From: Telluria sp042683405
GTDB lineage: Bacteria; Pseudomonadota; Gammaproteobacteria; Burkholderiales; Burkholderiaceae_D
Length of the DNA: 64,000 nucleotides
NCBI RefSeq assembly: GCF_042683405.1
Contig: NZ_JBHUJS010000001.1
Coordinates: 372,001-436,000 of the forward strand
Direction: 5' to 3'
The notes beneath the pieces are model-generated. The model did not search any database and had not been told where the DNA came from. It saw only the letters and a program-made list of their open reading frames with translations. Position numbers and translations under genes: made by a program. Shown here one piece after another: positions 1 through 9,122 of the stretch (positions within the stretch are counted from its first letter, which is position 1; each line of letters starts with the position of its first letter).

Positions 1-141
1 GACGACCTGCTTGCGCGCCACCTTCCCGAGCACCCCGGCTACCACGGCACCATGGTCTGGGTGCTGATGATGCTGGAACAGTGGTTCCAGCAGCGCGCGA
101 GCCGCCCGCCAGTCCCGGACCGGGCGGAGCCTGGGCGCTAG
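1..141 (+). CDS. C-terminus of an asparagine-synthase-type amidotransferase (partial)
   Basis: Only the last 46 residues are present; the gene runs off the left edge. The tail HGTMVWVLMMLEQWFQQ resembles the C-terminal helix of glutamine-dependent asparagine synthases, which usually reads W-x-L-hydrophobic-x-LE-x-W. These enzymes move amide nitrogen from glutamine to an activated carboxylate, and the family is a regular member of exosortase-A polysaccharide loci, where one is also encoded at 10265-12160. The stop codon overlaps the stop of the convergent export gene: the tetranucleotide CTAG serves both. The family call rests on this short segment only. Confidence 0.5.
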   Translation, partial: DDLLARHLPEHPGYHGTMVWVLMMLEQWFQQRASRPPVPDRAEPGR

Positions 142-752
142 AAGAAGCTCTCCGGGATCACCAGCACATCGCCCGGCCGCATCTTGATGTTGGCCGAGAT
201 GTCCCCCTTCTTGATCAGGTCATGGAGGCGCACCCCGTAGGTGGTCTGCTTGCCGTTGACCGTCCGGATGATGGAAGCCCGGTTGCCGGCCGCGAACTCG
301 GTCACGCCGCCCACTGCGATCAGCACGTCCATCAGCGACATGTCGCGGCGGTAGGGCAGGGCCTGCGGACGCGCCGCCTGCCCGATCACGCGCACCTGGC
401 GGTCGTAGCTGCCCACGAAGCCGGTCACGATCACCGTCACGACCGGCTGCTGGATGAATTTGGACAGCGCCTTTTCGATATCGCGCGCCAGTTCGGTGGC
501 GGTGCGTCCCGACGCCTGCAGGTCTTCCACCAGCGGCGTGGTCAGCTTGCCGTCCGGCCGCACGGGAAACGATCCCGATACCTCCGGGTTGCGCCATACG
601 GTGATGCTGACGTTGTCGCCGGCGCCGATCACGTAGTCGGCCGGCGGCGCGGCATCCTGTACCGGCGCGGCGGCGTGCCTGGTCGCGCATCCGGTGAGCA
701 CGGTCATCGCCGCCAGCGCAAGCAGGGCGGCGATCGATTGGCGATGGTTCAT
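138..752 (-). CDS. XrtA-system polysaccharide export lipoprotein (Wza/EpsE-like)
   Basis: The 204-aa protein has a lipoprotein signal peptide with lipobox LTGC (Cys22), so it is probably outer-membrane anchored. A Poly_export domain follows (about residues 40-125: YVIGAGDNVSITVWRNPE, then FPVRPDGKLTTPLVEDLQASG), then a SLBB-like segment containing VRVIGQAARP and ending RPGDVLVIPESFF. Members form the outer-membrane channel for exopolysaccharide. The length fits the short exosortase-associated export proteins rather than full-length Wza. It overlaps the upstream protease gene by four bases (ATGA at 749-752), which suggests translational coupling, and it converges on the amidotransferase fragment at the left edge. 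Confidence 0.88.
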   Translation of the reverse strand: MNHRQSIAALLALAAMTVLTGCATRHAAAPVQDAAPPADYVIGAGDNVSITVWRNPEVSGSFPVRPDGKLTTPLVEDLQASGRTATELARDIEKALSKFIQQPVVTVIVTGFVGSYDRQVRVIGQAARPQALPYRRDMSLMDVLIAVGGVTEFAAGNRASIIRTVNGKQTTYGVRLHDLIKKGDISANIKMRPGDVLVIPESFF

Positions 753-1543
753 GGCGTGTTCCTTTCCTGGTTAGTCGCAGCTGGCTGCTTGTTCACGAGA
801 TCCCTGATGAAGTTGGACGGGATCGCGTAGGAGATGCCGCTCGGGCCGGAACCGGGCGAACCCTTCGGGTCCCTGACCCACACCATGTTGATGATGCCGA
901 CCACGGAGCCGTCTTCGCTCCGGTACAGCGGACTGCCGCTGTTGCCGGGGAAGGCTGTCCCGTCGATCTGGAACATGGCGAATGGCTTGCTGACCAGCTT
1001 CCCGATTATCGCGGGATCGAGCTTGCGCGCATTGAGCGGGGGCATGAAGGCGGGCGTGACCGCGGCCAGCATGGCGCGGTGGGTGGCCGGGTTCAGTCCC
1101 AGCGCCATCCCGAGCGGATAGCCGGTGAAGGCGAGCGTGTGCCCTTCCGCCGCCTGGTCCGAATCCGCCAGCGTGAGCGGCGCCAGCGGCTTGCCTGTGA
1201 TGCGCAGCAGCGCCAGGTCGTGTTCCCGGTCCAGCTCCACCGCGACCGCGGGACGGAATTCGTAGGCGCCGGCGCCCGTCACGATCACGCCGAGCGCGCG
1301 GCCGGGAACCGCGTCCGCATCGAGCACTACATGGGCGTTGGTCACGATGGTCAGGCCGTCGCCGACGGCAAAGCCGGTGCCGTTGAAGACCACCGGCGGG
1401 GTGCGCGTCTTTTCGAACGTCCCCACCGCCACCACCGACGGCTTGACGGCGGCGATGACCTTGGCCAGCTCGGCGGCGCGCGGCAACGGTGCGGGCGCCC
1501 ACAGCATGGCCAGCAGGGCGATGGTACAGACAGGAATGCGCAT
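749..1543 (-). CDS. Secreted trypsin-like serine protease
   Basis: I chose the ATG at 1543 because it opens a good Sec signal peptide (MRIPVCTIALLAMLW to about residue 24). The longer frame to 1648 adds 35 arginine-rich residues with no signal character. The 264-aa protein carries an S1C/HtrA-type trypsin fold with the triad His71 (TNAHVV), Asp109 (REHDLALL) and Ser202 (PGNSGSPL). No PDZ domain follows, so it is a stand-alone protease domain in the periplasm or outside the cell. It is co-transcribed with, and probably translationally coupled to, the polysaccharide export lipoprotein. A role in processing surface or exosortase-sorted proteins is possible but is inference from position only. 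Confidence 0.85.
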   Translation of the reverse strand: MRIPVCTIALLAMLWAPAPLPRAAELAKVIAAVKPSVVAVGTFEKTRTPPVVFNGTGFAVGDGLTIVTNAHVVLDADAVPGRALGVIVTGAGAYEFRPAVAVELDREHDLALLRITGKPLAPLTLADSDQAAEGHTLAFTGYPLGMALGLNPATHRAMLAAVTPAFMPPLNARKLDPAIIGKLVSKPFAMFQIDGTAFPGNSGSPLYRSEDGSVVGIINMVWVRDPKGSPGSGPSGISYAIPSNFIRDLVNKQPAATNQERNTP

Positions 1544-1803
1544 GGTGGCGTTCACCTGTTGTGAAAACTTCACCATAGCAGCGAAGCGGCGCGCGCGCGG
1601 GCGCTTCGCGACCGGAGTTTGATGTGGCGTAGGTCGGCGTGCCGGCATGTGTTGCCCGCGCGGGCGGAAGTTCCTGAAAGCGGCCTGATCCTAATTTATG
1701 TCAAGCCCCGGCATTGTCAGAAATGCTCTGATCGGATCTGCGCGCGCCATTCCGGCCGCCGCCTGAAGCACTCACCGACGCCATTCGACAAGCGCGAGGC
1801 CGA
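1544..1803. promoter_or_regulatory. Divergent intergenic region of the EPS locus
   Basis: This 260-base gap lies between the leftward protease/export pair and the rightward beta-barrel operon, so promoters for both directions should lie here. I see no clear sigma-54 -24/-12 element and no strong -35/-10 pair, so no site is assigned. Confidence 0.35.
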
Positions 1804-3357
1804 ATGAAACCGAAGACCGCAAATCGCCGCTGTCCCGCTGCGCTGCATGTGGCCCCGCTCGCGCTGGCGGTCATGCTGGCGCTGGACTGCCATGCCGAGG
1901 TCCGGGTGGTGCCGGGGCTCGACCTGCGCGAACGCTACACCGACAACGTGACGCTGGCGCGCGAAGGCCAGGAACGGGGCCGCTTCGTCACCGAGATCAC
2001 GCCCAGCCTGTCCATCGCAAGCAACAGCCCGTCGCTGCAAATGTCGGCCCGCTACCGCCTGCGCTATTTCGTGTTCAACGACGACGATGCGCAGGATACC
2101 CAGCGCCGTACCAATCACCTGTCGGCCTACGCCAAGGCGCGGCTGGTGCCGGAGATGCTGTACCTGGATGCGGCCGCGTCGATCGAAGACCAGGCGGTAT
2201 CGGCGTTCGGCCCGCAGGACACCGACAACCCCTACGTCGCAGCCAACCGTACCGAGGTGCGTACCTGGCGCATTTCGCCCTATGCGGTGCATCAGTTCGG
2301 CGGCACCGCACGCGCTCTGCTGCGCTACGCGCACGATTCGGCCACGAGCGACACGGTGGGTTTCGGCAAGAGCGACAGCGATACCGCAGTGTTCTCGCTG
2401 CAAAGCGGGATCAACTTCCGGCGCTGGACCTGGAGCATCGACGCCTCGCACCAGCAACTGGACGACAGCATCGCCGAGGAGAGCGAGACCACCAATGCCA
2501 GTGCGACGCTGCGCTGGAACACGTCGCGGGAACTGAGCGTCAGCGTGACAGGCGGCTACGACAAGTACGACTTCAACTCGCACGAGGGCGCGACCGAAGG
2601 ATCGTTCTGGCGTATCGGGTTCGCGTGGCAGCCGTCTCCCCGCACCAGCCTGTCGGCCAGCGTGGGCGAGCGCTTCTTCGGCCGCACCTACTATCTCGCC
2701 GCCAACCACCGCAGCCGCAACACCGTGTGGGACATCAGCTATAACGAGGAAGTGACCACCACCCGTTCGCAGTTCTTCCTGCCTGCCGCGGTGGACACGG
2801 CGGCGTTGCTGGACCGCTTGTTCCTGCCGCTTTACCCCGATCCGCTGATGCGCCGCCTGGCTGTCATGGCATACATGCGCGCCACCGGGCTGCCGCCTGC
2901 GCTGGCCGACCAGGTCAATTACCTGAGCAACCGCTACATGCTACAGAAGCAGCTGGCGGCGACGGCGATGTTCCGCACGGCCCGCTCCGGCTTCACCATC
3001 AGCCTGTACGACGTGCGCCGGCGCGCGCTGTCGCTGTTCGAAGCGGACAGCCGCCTGCTGGGCAACCAGCTCGCCACATTGAACGAGAACACGCGCCAGC
3101 GCGGCGTGAACGGCATCTGGAACTGGCGACTGAATCCGCGCTCGGCCCTGAATGTCAGCCTGAGGAATTCGCGCACCGAGTCGCTGCGCACCGGCCGCAC
3201 CGACGAGACGCAGGCATTGAGCGTCGCGCTGACCCGCCTGTTCACGCCCCGGCTGCGGGCGGCCGCCGAGGTCCGCCACGTGCGCGGCACGCTGCTGTCG
3301 GGCGACGACAAGTACCGCGAGAACTCGATCTCTGCGTCGGTGTCGATGCAGTTCTAG
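1804..3357 (+). CDS. Exosortase/EPS-associated outer-membrane beta-barrel protein
   Basis: The 517-aa protein has a signal peptide (about residues 1-32, ending at DCHAE). The mature part is rich in alternating amphipathic strands (for example MSARYRLRYFVF, LNVSLRNSRTESL, RAAAEVRHVRG) and ends SASVSMQF with a C-terminal Phe, as outer-membrane barrels do. It resembles the uncharacterised barrel family that accompanies exosortase-A polysaccharide loci (TIGR03016-like / EpsL-like). The likely role is polysaccharide secretion or anchoring in the outer membrane. It is the first gene of the rightward operon, 8 bases before the epimerase gene. The family is assigned from context and architecture, without a search. 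Confidence 0.78.
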   Translation: MKPKTANRRCPAALHVAPLALAVMLALDCHAEVRVVPGLDLRERYTDNVTLAREGQERGRFVTEITPSLSIASNSPSLQMSARYRLRYFVFNDDDAQDTQRRTNHLSAYAKARLVPEMLYLDAAASIEDQAVSAFGPQDTDNPYVAANRTEVRTWRISPYAVHQFGGTARALLRYAHDSATSDTVGFGKSDSDTAVFSLQSGINFRRWTWSIDASHQQLDDSIAEESETTNASATLRWNTSRELSVSVTGGYDKYDFNSHEGATEGSFWRIGFAWQPSPRTSLSASVGERFFGRTYYLAANHRSRNTVWDISYNEEVTTTRSQFFLPAAVDTAALLDRLFLPLYPDPLMRRLAVMAYMRATGLPPALADQVNYLSNRYMLQKQLAATAMFRTARSGFTISLYDVRRRALSLFEADSRLLGNQLATLNENTRQRGVNGIWNWRLNPRSALNVSLRNSRTESLRTGRTDETQALSVALTRLFTPRLRAAAEVRHVRGTLLSGDDKYRENSISASVSMQF

Positions 3358-3365
3358 GAGATGCC

Positions 3366-4532
3366 ATGAGCGACTCAATGCAGCAGTCGGGAGGAGGTGG
3401 CGGCGGGATCGTCTGCGTGGTGGGCGCGCGGCCGAATTTCATGAAGATTGCGCCCCTGATGTCCGCGTTTGCGCGCATGGCGCCGCGGCTGCCGATGACG
3501 CTGGTGCACACCGGGCAGCATTACGACAATGCGATGAACTGCCAGTTCTTCGAGGAGCTCGGGATCCCACGGCCGGACGTGGACCTGGAGGTCGGGTCGG
3601 GCACGCACGCGGTGCAGACGGCGGAGGTGATGCGCCGCTTCGAACCTGCGCTCGATGCGGCCGCGCCGCGCGCGGTGCTGGTGGTCGGCGACGTCAACTC
3701 CACGCTCGCGTGCGCGCTGGTGGCTGCAAAGAAGGGCACCCCCGTCATCCACGTCGAGGCCGGACTGCGAAGCGGAGACCGCACGACGCCGGAAGAGATC
3801 AACCGGATCCTTACCGACCAGCTGTCGGACCTGCTGTTCACGACGGAGGAATCGGCGCGCGCCAACCTGCTGCGCGAGGGCGTCGACGCGCACCGCATCC
3901 ATTTCGCCGGCAACGTGATGATCGATACGCTGCGTGCCAACCTGGCGCGGGCGGTGCCGGCCGCGCACACGGCGGAGCGGCACGGCCGCCCCGGCTTCGG
4001 ATCCGGGCCGGCGGGCTACGCGGTACTCACGCTGCACCGGCCTTCCAACGTCGACCGGCCCGACGTGCTGCGCACGCTGATCGAAACCTGCGCGCGGCTG
4101 GCCGAACGCACGCCCATCTTCTTTCCTGTTCATCCGCGCACCAGGATGATGATCGAAAGCGCCGGCCTGGCGGAGATCATGATGCGAACCAGCTTCCTGC
4201 CGCTGCCGCCGCAGGGCTATCTCGAGATGCTGGGGCTGATGGAAGGCGCGCGCGTGGTGCTGACCGATTCGGGTGGCGTGCAGGAGGAAACCACGGCGCT
4301 CGGCACGCCCTGCATCACCCTGCGCGACTCCACCGAGCGTCCCATCACGGTGACCGAAGGCACCAACACGATCGCCGGGCGCGACCCGCGCAGTATCTTT
4401 TCGGCCTTCGACCGTGCGCTGGCCACAGGGCGCGATGCCGGACGCGTGCCGCGCTATTGGGACGGCCATGCCTCGGACCGCATCGTTGCGGCGGTGCTGG
4501 CCTGGATGGAGACGCGAAAGGCCGCCGCATGA
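3366..4532 (+). CDS. wecB: UDP-N-acetylglucosamine 2-epimerase (non-hydrolysing)
   Basis: The 388-aa protein has the WecB fold throughout: N-terminal VVGARPNFMKIAPL, HTGQHYD, GDVNSTLACALVA, HVEAGLRSGD, ILTDQLSDLLFTTEE, LTLHRPSNVD, FPVHPRTR and the UDP-binding LTDSGGVQEETTALG. It interconverts UDP-GlcNAc and UDP-ManNAc in the cytoplasm, supplying an N-acetylmannosamine-type sugar for polysaccharide. AGGAG overlaps the stop codon of the preceding gene and is the ribosome site. A second in-frame ATG five codons in is an alternative start. The stop codon overlaps the next start (ATGA). Confidence 0.93.
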   Translation: MSDSMQQSGGGGGGIVCVVGARPNFMKIAPLMSAFARMAPRLPMTLVHTGQHYDNAMNCQFFEELGIPRPDVDLEVGSGTHAVQTAEVMRRFEPALDAAAPRAVLVVGDVNSTLACALVAAKKGTPVIHVEAGLRSGDRTTPEEINRILTDQLSDLLFTTEESARANLLREGVDAHRIHFAGNVMIDTLRANLARAVPAAHTAERHGRPGFGSGPAGYAVLTLHRPSNVDRPDVLRTLIETCARLAERTPIFFPVHPRTRMMIESAGLAEIMMRTSFLPLPPQGYLEMLGLMEGARVVLTDSGGVQEETTALGTPCITLRDSTERPITVTEGTNTIAGRDPRSIFSAFDRALATGRDAGRVPRYWDGHASDRIVAAVLAWMETRKAAA

Positions 4533-5383
4533 CGGCGCTGCGCAACGCGATGACCTGCGACGTGGAGGACTACTTCCAGGTGTCCGCGTTCGCCCCCGTG
4601 ATCGCGCGCGACCAGTGGACGCGGATGGAGTGCCGCATCGAACGCAATGTGGAGCGCGTGCTGGGACTGATGGACGAGGCCTCCGTCAAGGCCACCTTCT
4701 TCACGCTGGGCTGGATCGCCGAGCGCTATCCCCAGGTGATCCGGCGTATCGCGGCGCAGGGACACGAGGTGGCGAGCCACGGCTACGCGCACCTGCGCGC
4801 CAGCGACCAGGACATGGCGCACTTCGACAACGACATCCGCTCCAGCAAGGCGCTACTGGAAGACCTGTGCGGGAAGGCGGTGCTGGGCTACCGCGCCCCC
4901 AGCTTTTCGATTGGCGAAGACAACCTGTGGGCGCTCGACCGGCTCGCGCAGGCGGGCTACCGCTACAGCTCCAGCATCTACCCGGTGGTGCACGACCATT
5001 ACGGCATGCCGGGTGCTCCGCGATTCGCGTTCCGCCCGCAGTGCGCGACCGGCCTGCTGGAAGTGCCGGTCGCCACCGTGCGCGTGGGCCGGCGCAACCT
5101 GCCGGCCGGTGGCGGCGGCTACTTCCGCCTGCTGCCGTACGCGCTGTCGCGCTGGATGCTGGCGCGCGTCAACCGCAGGGACGGGATGCCGGCGGTGTTC
5201 TACTTCCATCCGTGGGAACTCGACCCCGGCCAGCCGCGTCCGCGCGGCGCGGGGCTGAAGACGCGCTTCCGCCATTACGTGAACCTGCACCGCACGGAAG
5301 GGCGGCTGCGCTCGCTGCTGCGCGACTTCGCATGGGACCGGATGGACCGCATCTTCCTCGACGGGGCGGCGCATGCGCACTGA
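4529..5383 (+). CDS. XrtA-system polysaccharide deacetylase (NodB family)
   Basis: The 284-aa protein begins MTALRNAMTCDVEDYFQV. The DVED motif supplies the catalytic/metal Asp of the NodB deacetylase fold, followed by TFFTLGWIAERYP, the metal-binding histidines in ASHGYAHL, and GYRAPSFSI. The C-terminal part (VFYFHPWELD, then FRHYVNLHRTEGRLRSLL) is typical of the deacetylases found beside exosortase A (TIGR03006-like). No signal peptide is seen, so action on cytoplasmic lipid-linked or nascent sugar is likely. It removes N-acetyl groups from amino sugars, which fits the 2-epimerase upstream. The start is set by the ATGA overlap. It overlaps the FemAB gene by 11 bases. Confidence 0.9.
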   Translation: MTALRNAMTCDVEDYFQVSAFAPVIARDQWTRMECRIERNVERVLGLMDEASVKATFFTLGWIAERYPQVIRRIAAQGHEVASHGYAHLRASDQDMAHFDNDIRSSKALLEDLCGKAVLGYRAPSFSIGEDNLWALDRLAQAGYRYSSSIYPVVHDHYGMPGAPRFAFRPQCATGLLEVPVATVRVGRRNLPAGGGGYFRLLPYALSRWMLARVNRRDGMPAVFYFHPWELDPGQPRPRGAGLKTRFRHYVNLHRTEGRLRSLLRDFAWDRMDRIFLDGAAHAH

Positions 5384-6410
5384 ACTCAAGCTGATGAGCG
5401 GCGCCGACTGCGCGCGCTGGGACGAGTACGTGCGGCGCACTCCCGCAGCGACCTTCTTCCACCTCTCCGGCTGGCAGCGCGTGATCGAAGAGGCGTTCGG
5501 GCACCGCACCTGGTTCTACTACGCCGAGCAGGAGGGCGAGATCGTGGGCGTGCTGCCGCTGGGGGAGATCCGCAGCCGGCTGTTCGGGCACTCGCTTGTC
5601 GCGCTGCCGTTCTGCGTGTATGGCGGCGTGGTCGCGGATACGGCGGCGGCGCGCATGCTGCTGGACGATGCGGCGCACGACCTCGCCAGCGAGCTGGGCG
5701 TCGGGCACCTGGAATACCGCAGCATCCTGCCCGCCCATCCGGGCCACCCGGCCTACGCGACGCGCGACCTCTACTACACCTTCCGCAAGGCGATCGGCCC
5801 GGACAACGAGGCAAACCTGCTGGCGATCCCGCGCAAGCAGCGCGCCATGGTGCGCAAGGGCGAAAAGCTGGGGCTGGCGAGCGAAATCGACGACGGCGTG
5901 CGCCGCATGTTCAAGGCGTTTTCGGCCAGCGTCCACCGGCTCGGCACGCCGGTCCTGCCGGAGCGCTACTTCGCCCTGCTCAAGCGCGTTTTCCGCGACC
6001 AGTGCGAGGTGCGCGTGATCGTGCAGGGCAGCGAACTGGTTGCGGCGGTGCTCAGCTTCTACTTCCGCGACGAGGTGATTCCCTACTACGGCGGCGGACG
6101 CGATATCGCGCGCCAGCTGGCCGGCAACGATTTCATGTACTGGAGCTTGATGCGCGACGCGGCCGGGCGGGGCTGCACGATGTTCGACTTCGGACGCAGC
6201 AAGATCGGCACCGGGGCCTTCGATTTCAAGAAGTACTGGGGCTTCGAGCCGCAGCCGCTCGGGTACGAATACCGTCTGGTGCGCGGCGAGCGGATGCCGG
6301 ACAACCAGCCCCTCAATCCGAAATACCGCGCCTTCATCCGCATGTGGCAGCGCCTGCCGCTCGGCCTCGCCAACGCGGTCGGGCCGCTGATCTCGCGGCA
6401 GCTGGGGTAA
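5373..6410 (+). CDS. FemAB-like acyl/aminoacyltransferase of the XrtA system
   Basis: The 345-aa protein has the double-GNAT architecture of FemAB-related proteins. Recognisable segments are FFHLSGWQRVIEEAFGHRTWFYYAEQEGEIVGVLPL near the N-terminus and, in the C-terminal acetyltransferase fold, IPYYGGGRDIARQLAGNDF and CTMFDFGRSKIGTGAFDFKKYWGFEP. It probably transfers an acyl or aminoacyl group onto the polysaccharide precursor in the cytoplasm. Such proteins regularly accompany exosortase A (TIGR03019-like). The start lies inside the preceding gene, within a 16-base motif that recurs at another junction of this operon (see findings). The substrate is unknown. Confidence 0.85.
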   Translation: MRTELKLMSGADCARWDEYVRRTPAATFFHLSGWQRVIEEAFGHRTWFYYAEQEGEIVGVLPLGEIRSRLFGHSLVALPFCVYGGVVADTAAARMLLDDAAHDLASELGVGHLEYRSILPAHPGHPAYATRDLYYTFRKAIGPDNEANLLAIPRKQRAMVRKGEKLGLASEIDDGVRRMFKAFSASVHRLGTPVLPERYFALLKRVFRDQCEVRVIVQGSELVAAVLSFYFRDEVIPYYGGGRDIARQLAGNDFMYWSLMRDAAGRGCTMFDFGRSKIGTGAFDFKKYWGFEPQPLGYEYRLVRGERMPDNQPLNPKYRAFIRMWQRLPLGLANAVGPLISRQLG

Positions 6411-6413
6411 GCC

Positions 6414-7625
6414 ATGGAAAAGCTCCTGATGCTGGTCCACCGCATTCCCTACCCGCCCAACAAGGGCGACAAGATCCGTTCGTACCATATGCTGCGCCAC
6501 CTGGCGCAGCACTACAGCGTGGTGCTGGGCACTTTCGTCGACGATCCGGACGACTGGCGCTACGCGCCGGTGGTGCGCGAGATGTGCGCGGATGCCTACT
6601 TCGGTGCGCTGCACCCCTGGCCGGCAAGGCTGCGCTGCCTGGGCGCTCTGTGCGGCGACGAGCCGCTCTCGCTGGCGTGGTACCGCGACGCCAGGATGGA
6701 CCAGTGGGTGCGGGCGGCCATGGCGCGCGAGCGGATTAACCGGATCGTCGTGTTCTCGTCGGCGATGGCGCAATATGCACGGCCCTACGCCGGCACGCGC
6801 CAGGTGATCGATTTCTGCGATGTCGACTCGGACAAATGGCGCCAGTACGCCAGCGCGCGGCCGTGGCCGGCGAGCTGGCTGTACGCGCGCGAGGCGCGCA
6901 GGCTGCTCGCCTACGAGCGGGAGGTGGCGCGCCGCGCCGACAGCGCGCTGTTCGTGTCGCGGCCGGAAGCGCACCTGTTCCGCAGCCTCGCGCCCGAGAG
7001 CGCGGACAAGACCGCCTATTTCAACATCGGCGTGGACAGCGCGTATTTTTCGCCGGCGCGCGCATACCCCGATCCCTACCCCCAGGGCGCCGAGGCGATC
7101 GTGTTCTGCGGCGCCATGGATTACTGGCCCAACGTGGACGCGGCGCGCTGGTTCGCGCTCGAGGTGATGCCCCAGGTGAAGCGCGCACGTCCCGCTGCGG
7201 TGTTCTACGTCGTTGGCGCGCGGCCGTCAGCCGAGGTGCGCAGGCTGGAAAAGCCGGGCGCCGTGTGTGTGACGGGCACCGTCGCCGATGTCAGGCCCTA
7301 CGTGGCCCACGCCAGGCTGTCGGTCGCGCCGCTGCGGATCGCGCGCGGGGTGCAGACCAAGGTGCTGGAAGCGATGGCAATGGCCAAGACGGTTGTCCTG
7401 TCGCCGCAGGCGCTGGGCGGCATCGAGGCGACGCCGGGCAAGGAACTGCTGCTCGCCAACGGCGCCGGCGAGTTCGCGGCGCAGGTGCTGCGGACGCTGG
7501 CGCGGCCCGATCCGCGCATCGGCCGCGCCGCGCGCCTGGGAGTCCGGCGCCGCTACGCCTGGAGCACCAGCCTTGACCGGGTGGTCGAGCAGATCGAGGG
7601 CGGGAGGAGGGCGCATGCGCACTGA
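6414..7625 (+). CDS. XrtA-system glycosyltransferase (GT4-like, TIGR03087-like)
   Basis: The 403-aa protein starts MEKLLMLVHRIPYPPNKGDKIRSYHMLRHLA, the signature opening of the exosortase-associated family TIGR03087. The C-terminal Rossmann half shows IVFCGAMDYWPNVDAARWF, FYVVGARPSAEVRRL and VAPLRIARGVQTKVLEAMAMAKTVV, the GT-B nucleotide-sugar binding region. It should add one sugar to the lipid-linked repeat unit at the cytoplasmic face. The gene starts 3 bases after the FemAB stop and overlaps exosortase A by 11 bases. Confidence 0.88.
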   Translation: MEKLLMLVHRIPYPPNKGDKIRSYHMLRHLAQHYSVVLGTFVDDPDDWRYAPVVREMCADAYFGALHPWPARLRCLGALCGDEPLSLAWYRDARMDQWVRAAMARERINRIVVFSSAMAQYARPYAGTRQVIDFCDVDSDKWRQYASARPWPASWLYAREARRLLAYEREVARRADSALFVSRPEAHLFRSLAPESADKTAYFNIGVDSAYFSPARAYPDPYPQGAEAIVFCGAMDYWPNVDAARWFALEVMPQVKRARPAAVFYVVGARPSAEVRRLEKPGAVCVTGTVADVRPYVAHARLSVAPLRIARGVQTKVLEAMAMAKTVVLSPQALGGIEATPGKELLLANGAGEFAAQVLRTLARPDPRIGRAARLGVRRRYAWSTSLDRVVEQIEGGRRAHAH

Positions 7626-9120
7626 CGCCGCCCGCTTTCCCGCCGTGCTGGTGCTGCTGGCGCTCGCGCTGGCAGCGCCGCTGGCCGTCTATACCGACAC
7701 TGCGCGTTCGGTGGTCGCGGTCTGGAACAGTTCCAACACCTTCGCCCATGGCTATGCCGTGGTGCCGGTGGCGCTGTGGCTGATATGGCAACGGCGCGCC
7801 TATCTCGCCGCGCTGCCGGTGGCGCCTTTCTGGCCGGCGTTGCTCCTGCTCGCGCTGCTGGGCAGCGCGTGGTTCGCCGCCGACCTGGCCGATGTGCAGG
7901 TCGCACGGCAGTACGCGCTGGCCGCCATGCTGCCGGTGACGGTGCTGGCGGTGCTGGGCAGGGCGGTGGCGCGCGCGCTGGCATTTCCGCTTGCCTTCAT
8001 CATGCTCGCGGTGCCGTTTGGGGAATCGCTGATCCCGCCGCTGATCGACCTGACGGCCGACTTTACCGTCGCCGCGCTGTCCGCCACCGGCATTCCGGTG
8101 CTGCGCGAAGGCACGCAGTTCACCATTCCGAGCGGGCGCTGGTCCGTGGTGGAAGCGTGCAGCGGGGTGCGCTACCTGATTGCCTCGGTCAGCCTCGGAT
8201 TCCTGTTCGCGCACCTGAACTACCGCTCGCGCGTCCGGCAGGCGGTGTTCGTGCTGCTGTCTGCCGTGGTGCCGATCGGCGCCAACGTGGTGCGGGCCTA
8301 CGGCATCGTGATGATCGGGCACCTGAGCGGCAATACGCTGGCAGTCGGGATCGACCACTTCATCTATGGATGGATCTTCTTCGGCGTGGTGATGTTCCTG
8401 CTGTTCTGGATCGGGAGCGGCTGGCGGGAGGACGCGGGGGGCCAATCCGCCCCGGCCACGCCGCATCGCGCCGCGCGCGTGCCTGCGAAGGCTGCGGCGG
8501 CGCTGGCGGCAGCTGTCCTGGCGGCCGCTTCCCCGCCGCTTGCCTTCGACGCCGCGCTGGCCGGCGCGCCCGGGCGCGCGGTCGACCTCTCGCAATTGCG
8601 CCTGGCGTGGGCGCATGCGGACGGCGTCACCACATGGCGGCCCGAATTCGCGAACGCCAGCGCGCAGCTGCATGGCGCATACGCCCACGGTCCGCACCGC
8701 GCCGGCCTGTCGGTGCTGTATTACCGGGACCAGCGCAGGTCGGGAGTCAAGCTGATCTCGTCCACCAACCGCCTGGCCGGGCCGGATTCGCGTTGGTGGC
8801 AGCTCAGCCAGGCGGAACGCGATGTGCAGGCCGGCGGGCGCGCGCTGCAACTGCGCGAGTCGGTGGTGAGCGACGGCTCGCGCAAGCTGCTGGTGTGGTC
8901 GTGGTACTGGATCGCAGGACGCACCACCGCCAGCGACTACGCGGGCAAGGTGTACCAGGCGCGCGCGCTGCTGGCCACCGGCCGCGATGACGGCGCTGCG
9001 GTGCTGGCCTACGCGCCTTTCGACGAAGACCCCGGCGAGGCGCGCGCCGTGCTGCGCGCCTTCCTGGATGCCAATCTTGCGCCGCTCGAAGCGGCACTGT
9101 CCGCCAGCCGGGAGGAATAG
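7615..9120 (+). CDS. xrtA: Exosortase A with fused EpsI domain
   Basis: The 501-aa polytopic protein has about eight hydrophobic helices in residues 1-270, with the exosortase catalytic residues Cys182 (VVEACSGVRYL), Arg227 (NVVRAYG) and His248 (GIDHFIYGW). The C-terminal 190 residues (about 310-501, with YYRDQRRSGVKLISSTNRLAG and WYWIAGRTTASDYAGKVYQ) form an EpsI domain outside the membrane; this fusion is common in XrtA. Exosortases are membrane transpeptidases that recognise PEP-CTERM tails. The locus supplies the polysaccharide machinery, but no PEP-CTERM substrate is encoded here. I chose ATG 7615, which overlaps the glycosyltransferase stop; the frame is open further upstream but has no plausible start there. 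Confidence 0.93.
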   Translation: MRTDAARFPAVLVLLALALAAPLAVYTDTARSVVAVWNSSNTFAHGYAVVPVALWLIWQRRAYLAALPVAPFWPALLLLALLGSAWFAADLADVQVARQYALAAMLPVTVLAVLGRAVARALAFPLAFIMLAVPFGESLIPPLIDLTADFTVAALSATGIPVLREGTQFTIPSGRWSVVEACSGVRYLIASVSLGFLFAHLNYRSRVRQAVFVLLSAVVPIGANVVRAYGIVMIGHLSGNTLAVGIDHFIYGWIFFGVVMFLLFWIGSGWREDAGGQSAPATPHRAARVPAKAAAALAAAVLAAASPPLAFDAALAGAPGRAVDLSQLRLAWAHADGVTTWRPEFANASAQLHGAYAHGPHRAGLSVLYYRDQRRSGVKLISSTNRLAGPDSRWWQLSQAERDVQAGGRALQLRESVVSDGSRKLLVWSWYWIAGRTTASDYAGKVYQARALLATGRDDGAAVLAYAPFDEDPGEARAVLRAFLDANLAPLEAALSASREE

Positions 9121-9122
9121 CC

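Noticed and set aside
81..830. Long rightward frame over the export and protease genes
   Set aside because: It is a high-GC shadow of the export gene at 138-752; the arginine/histidine-rich product has no domain or ribosome site.
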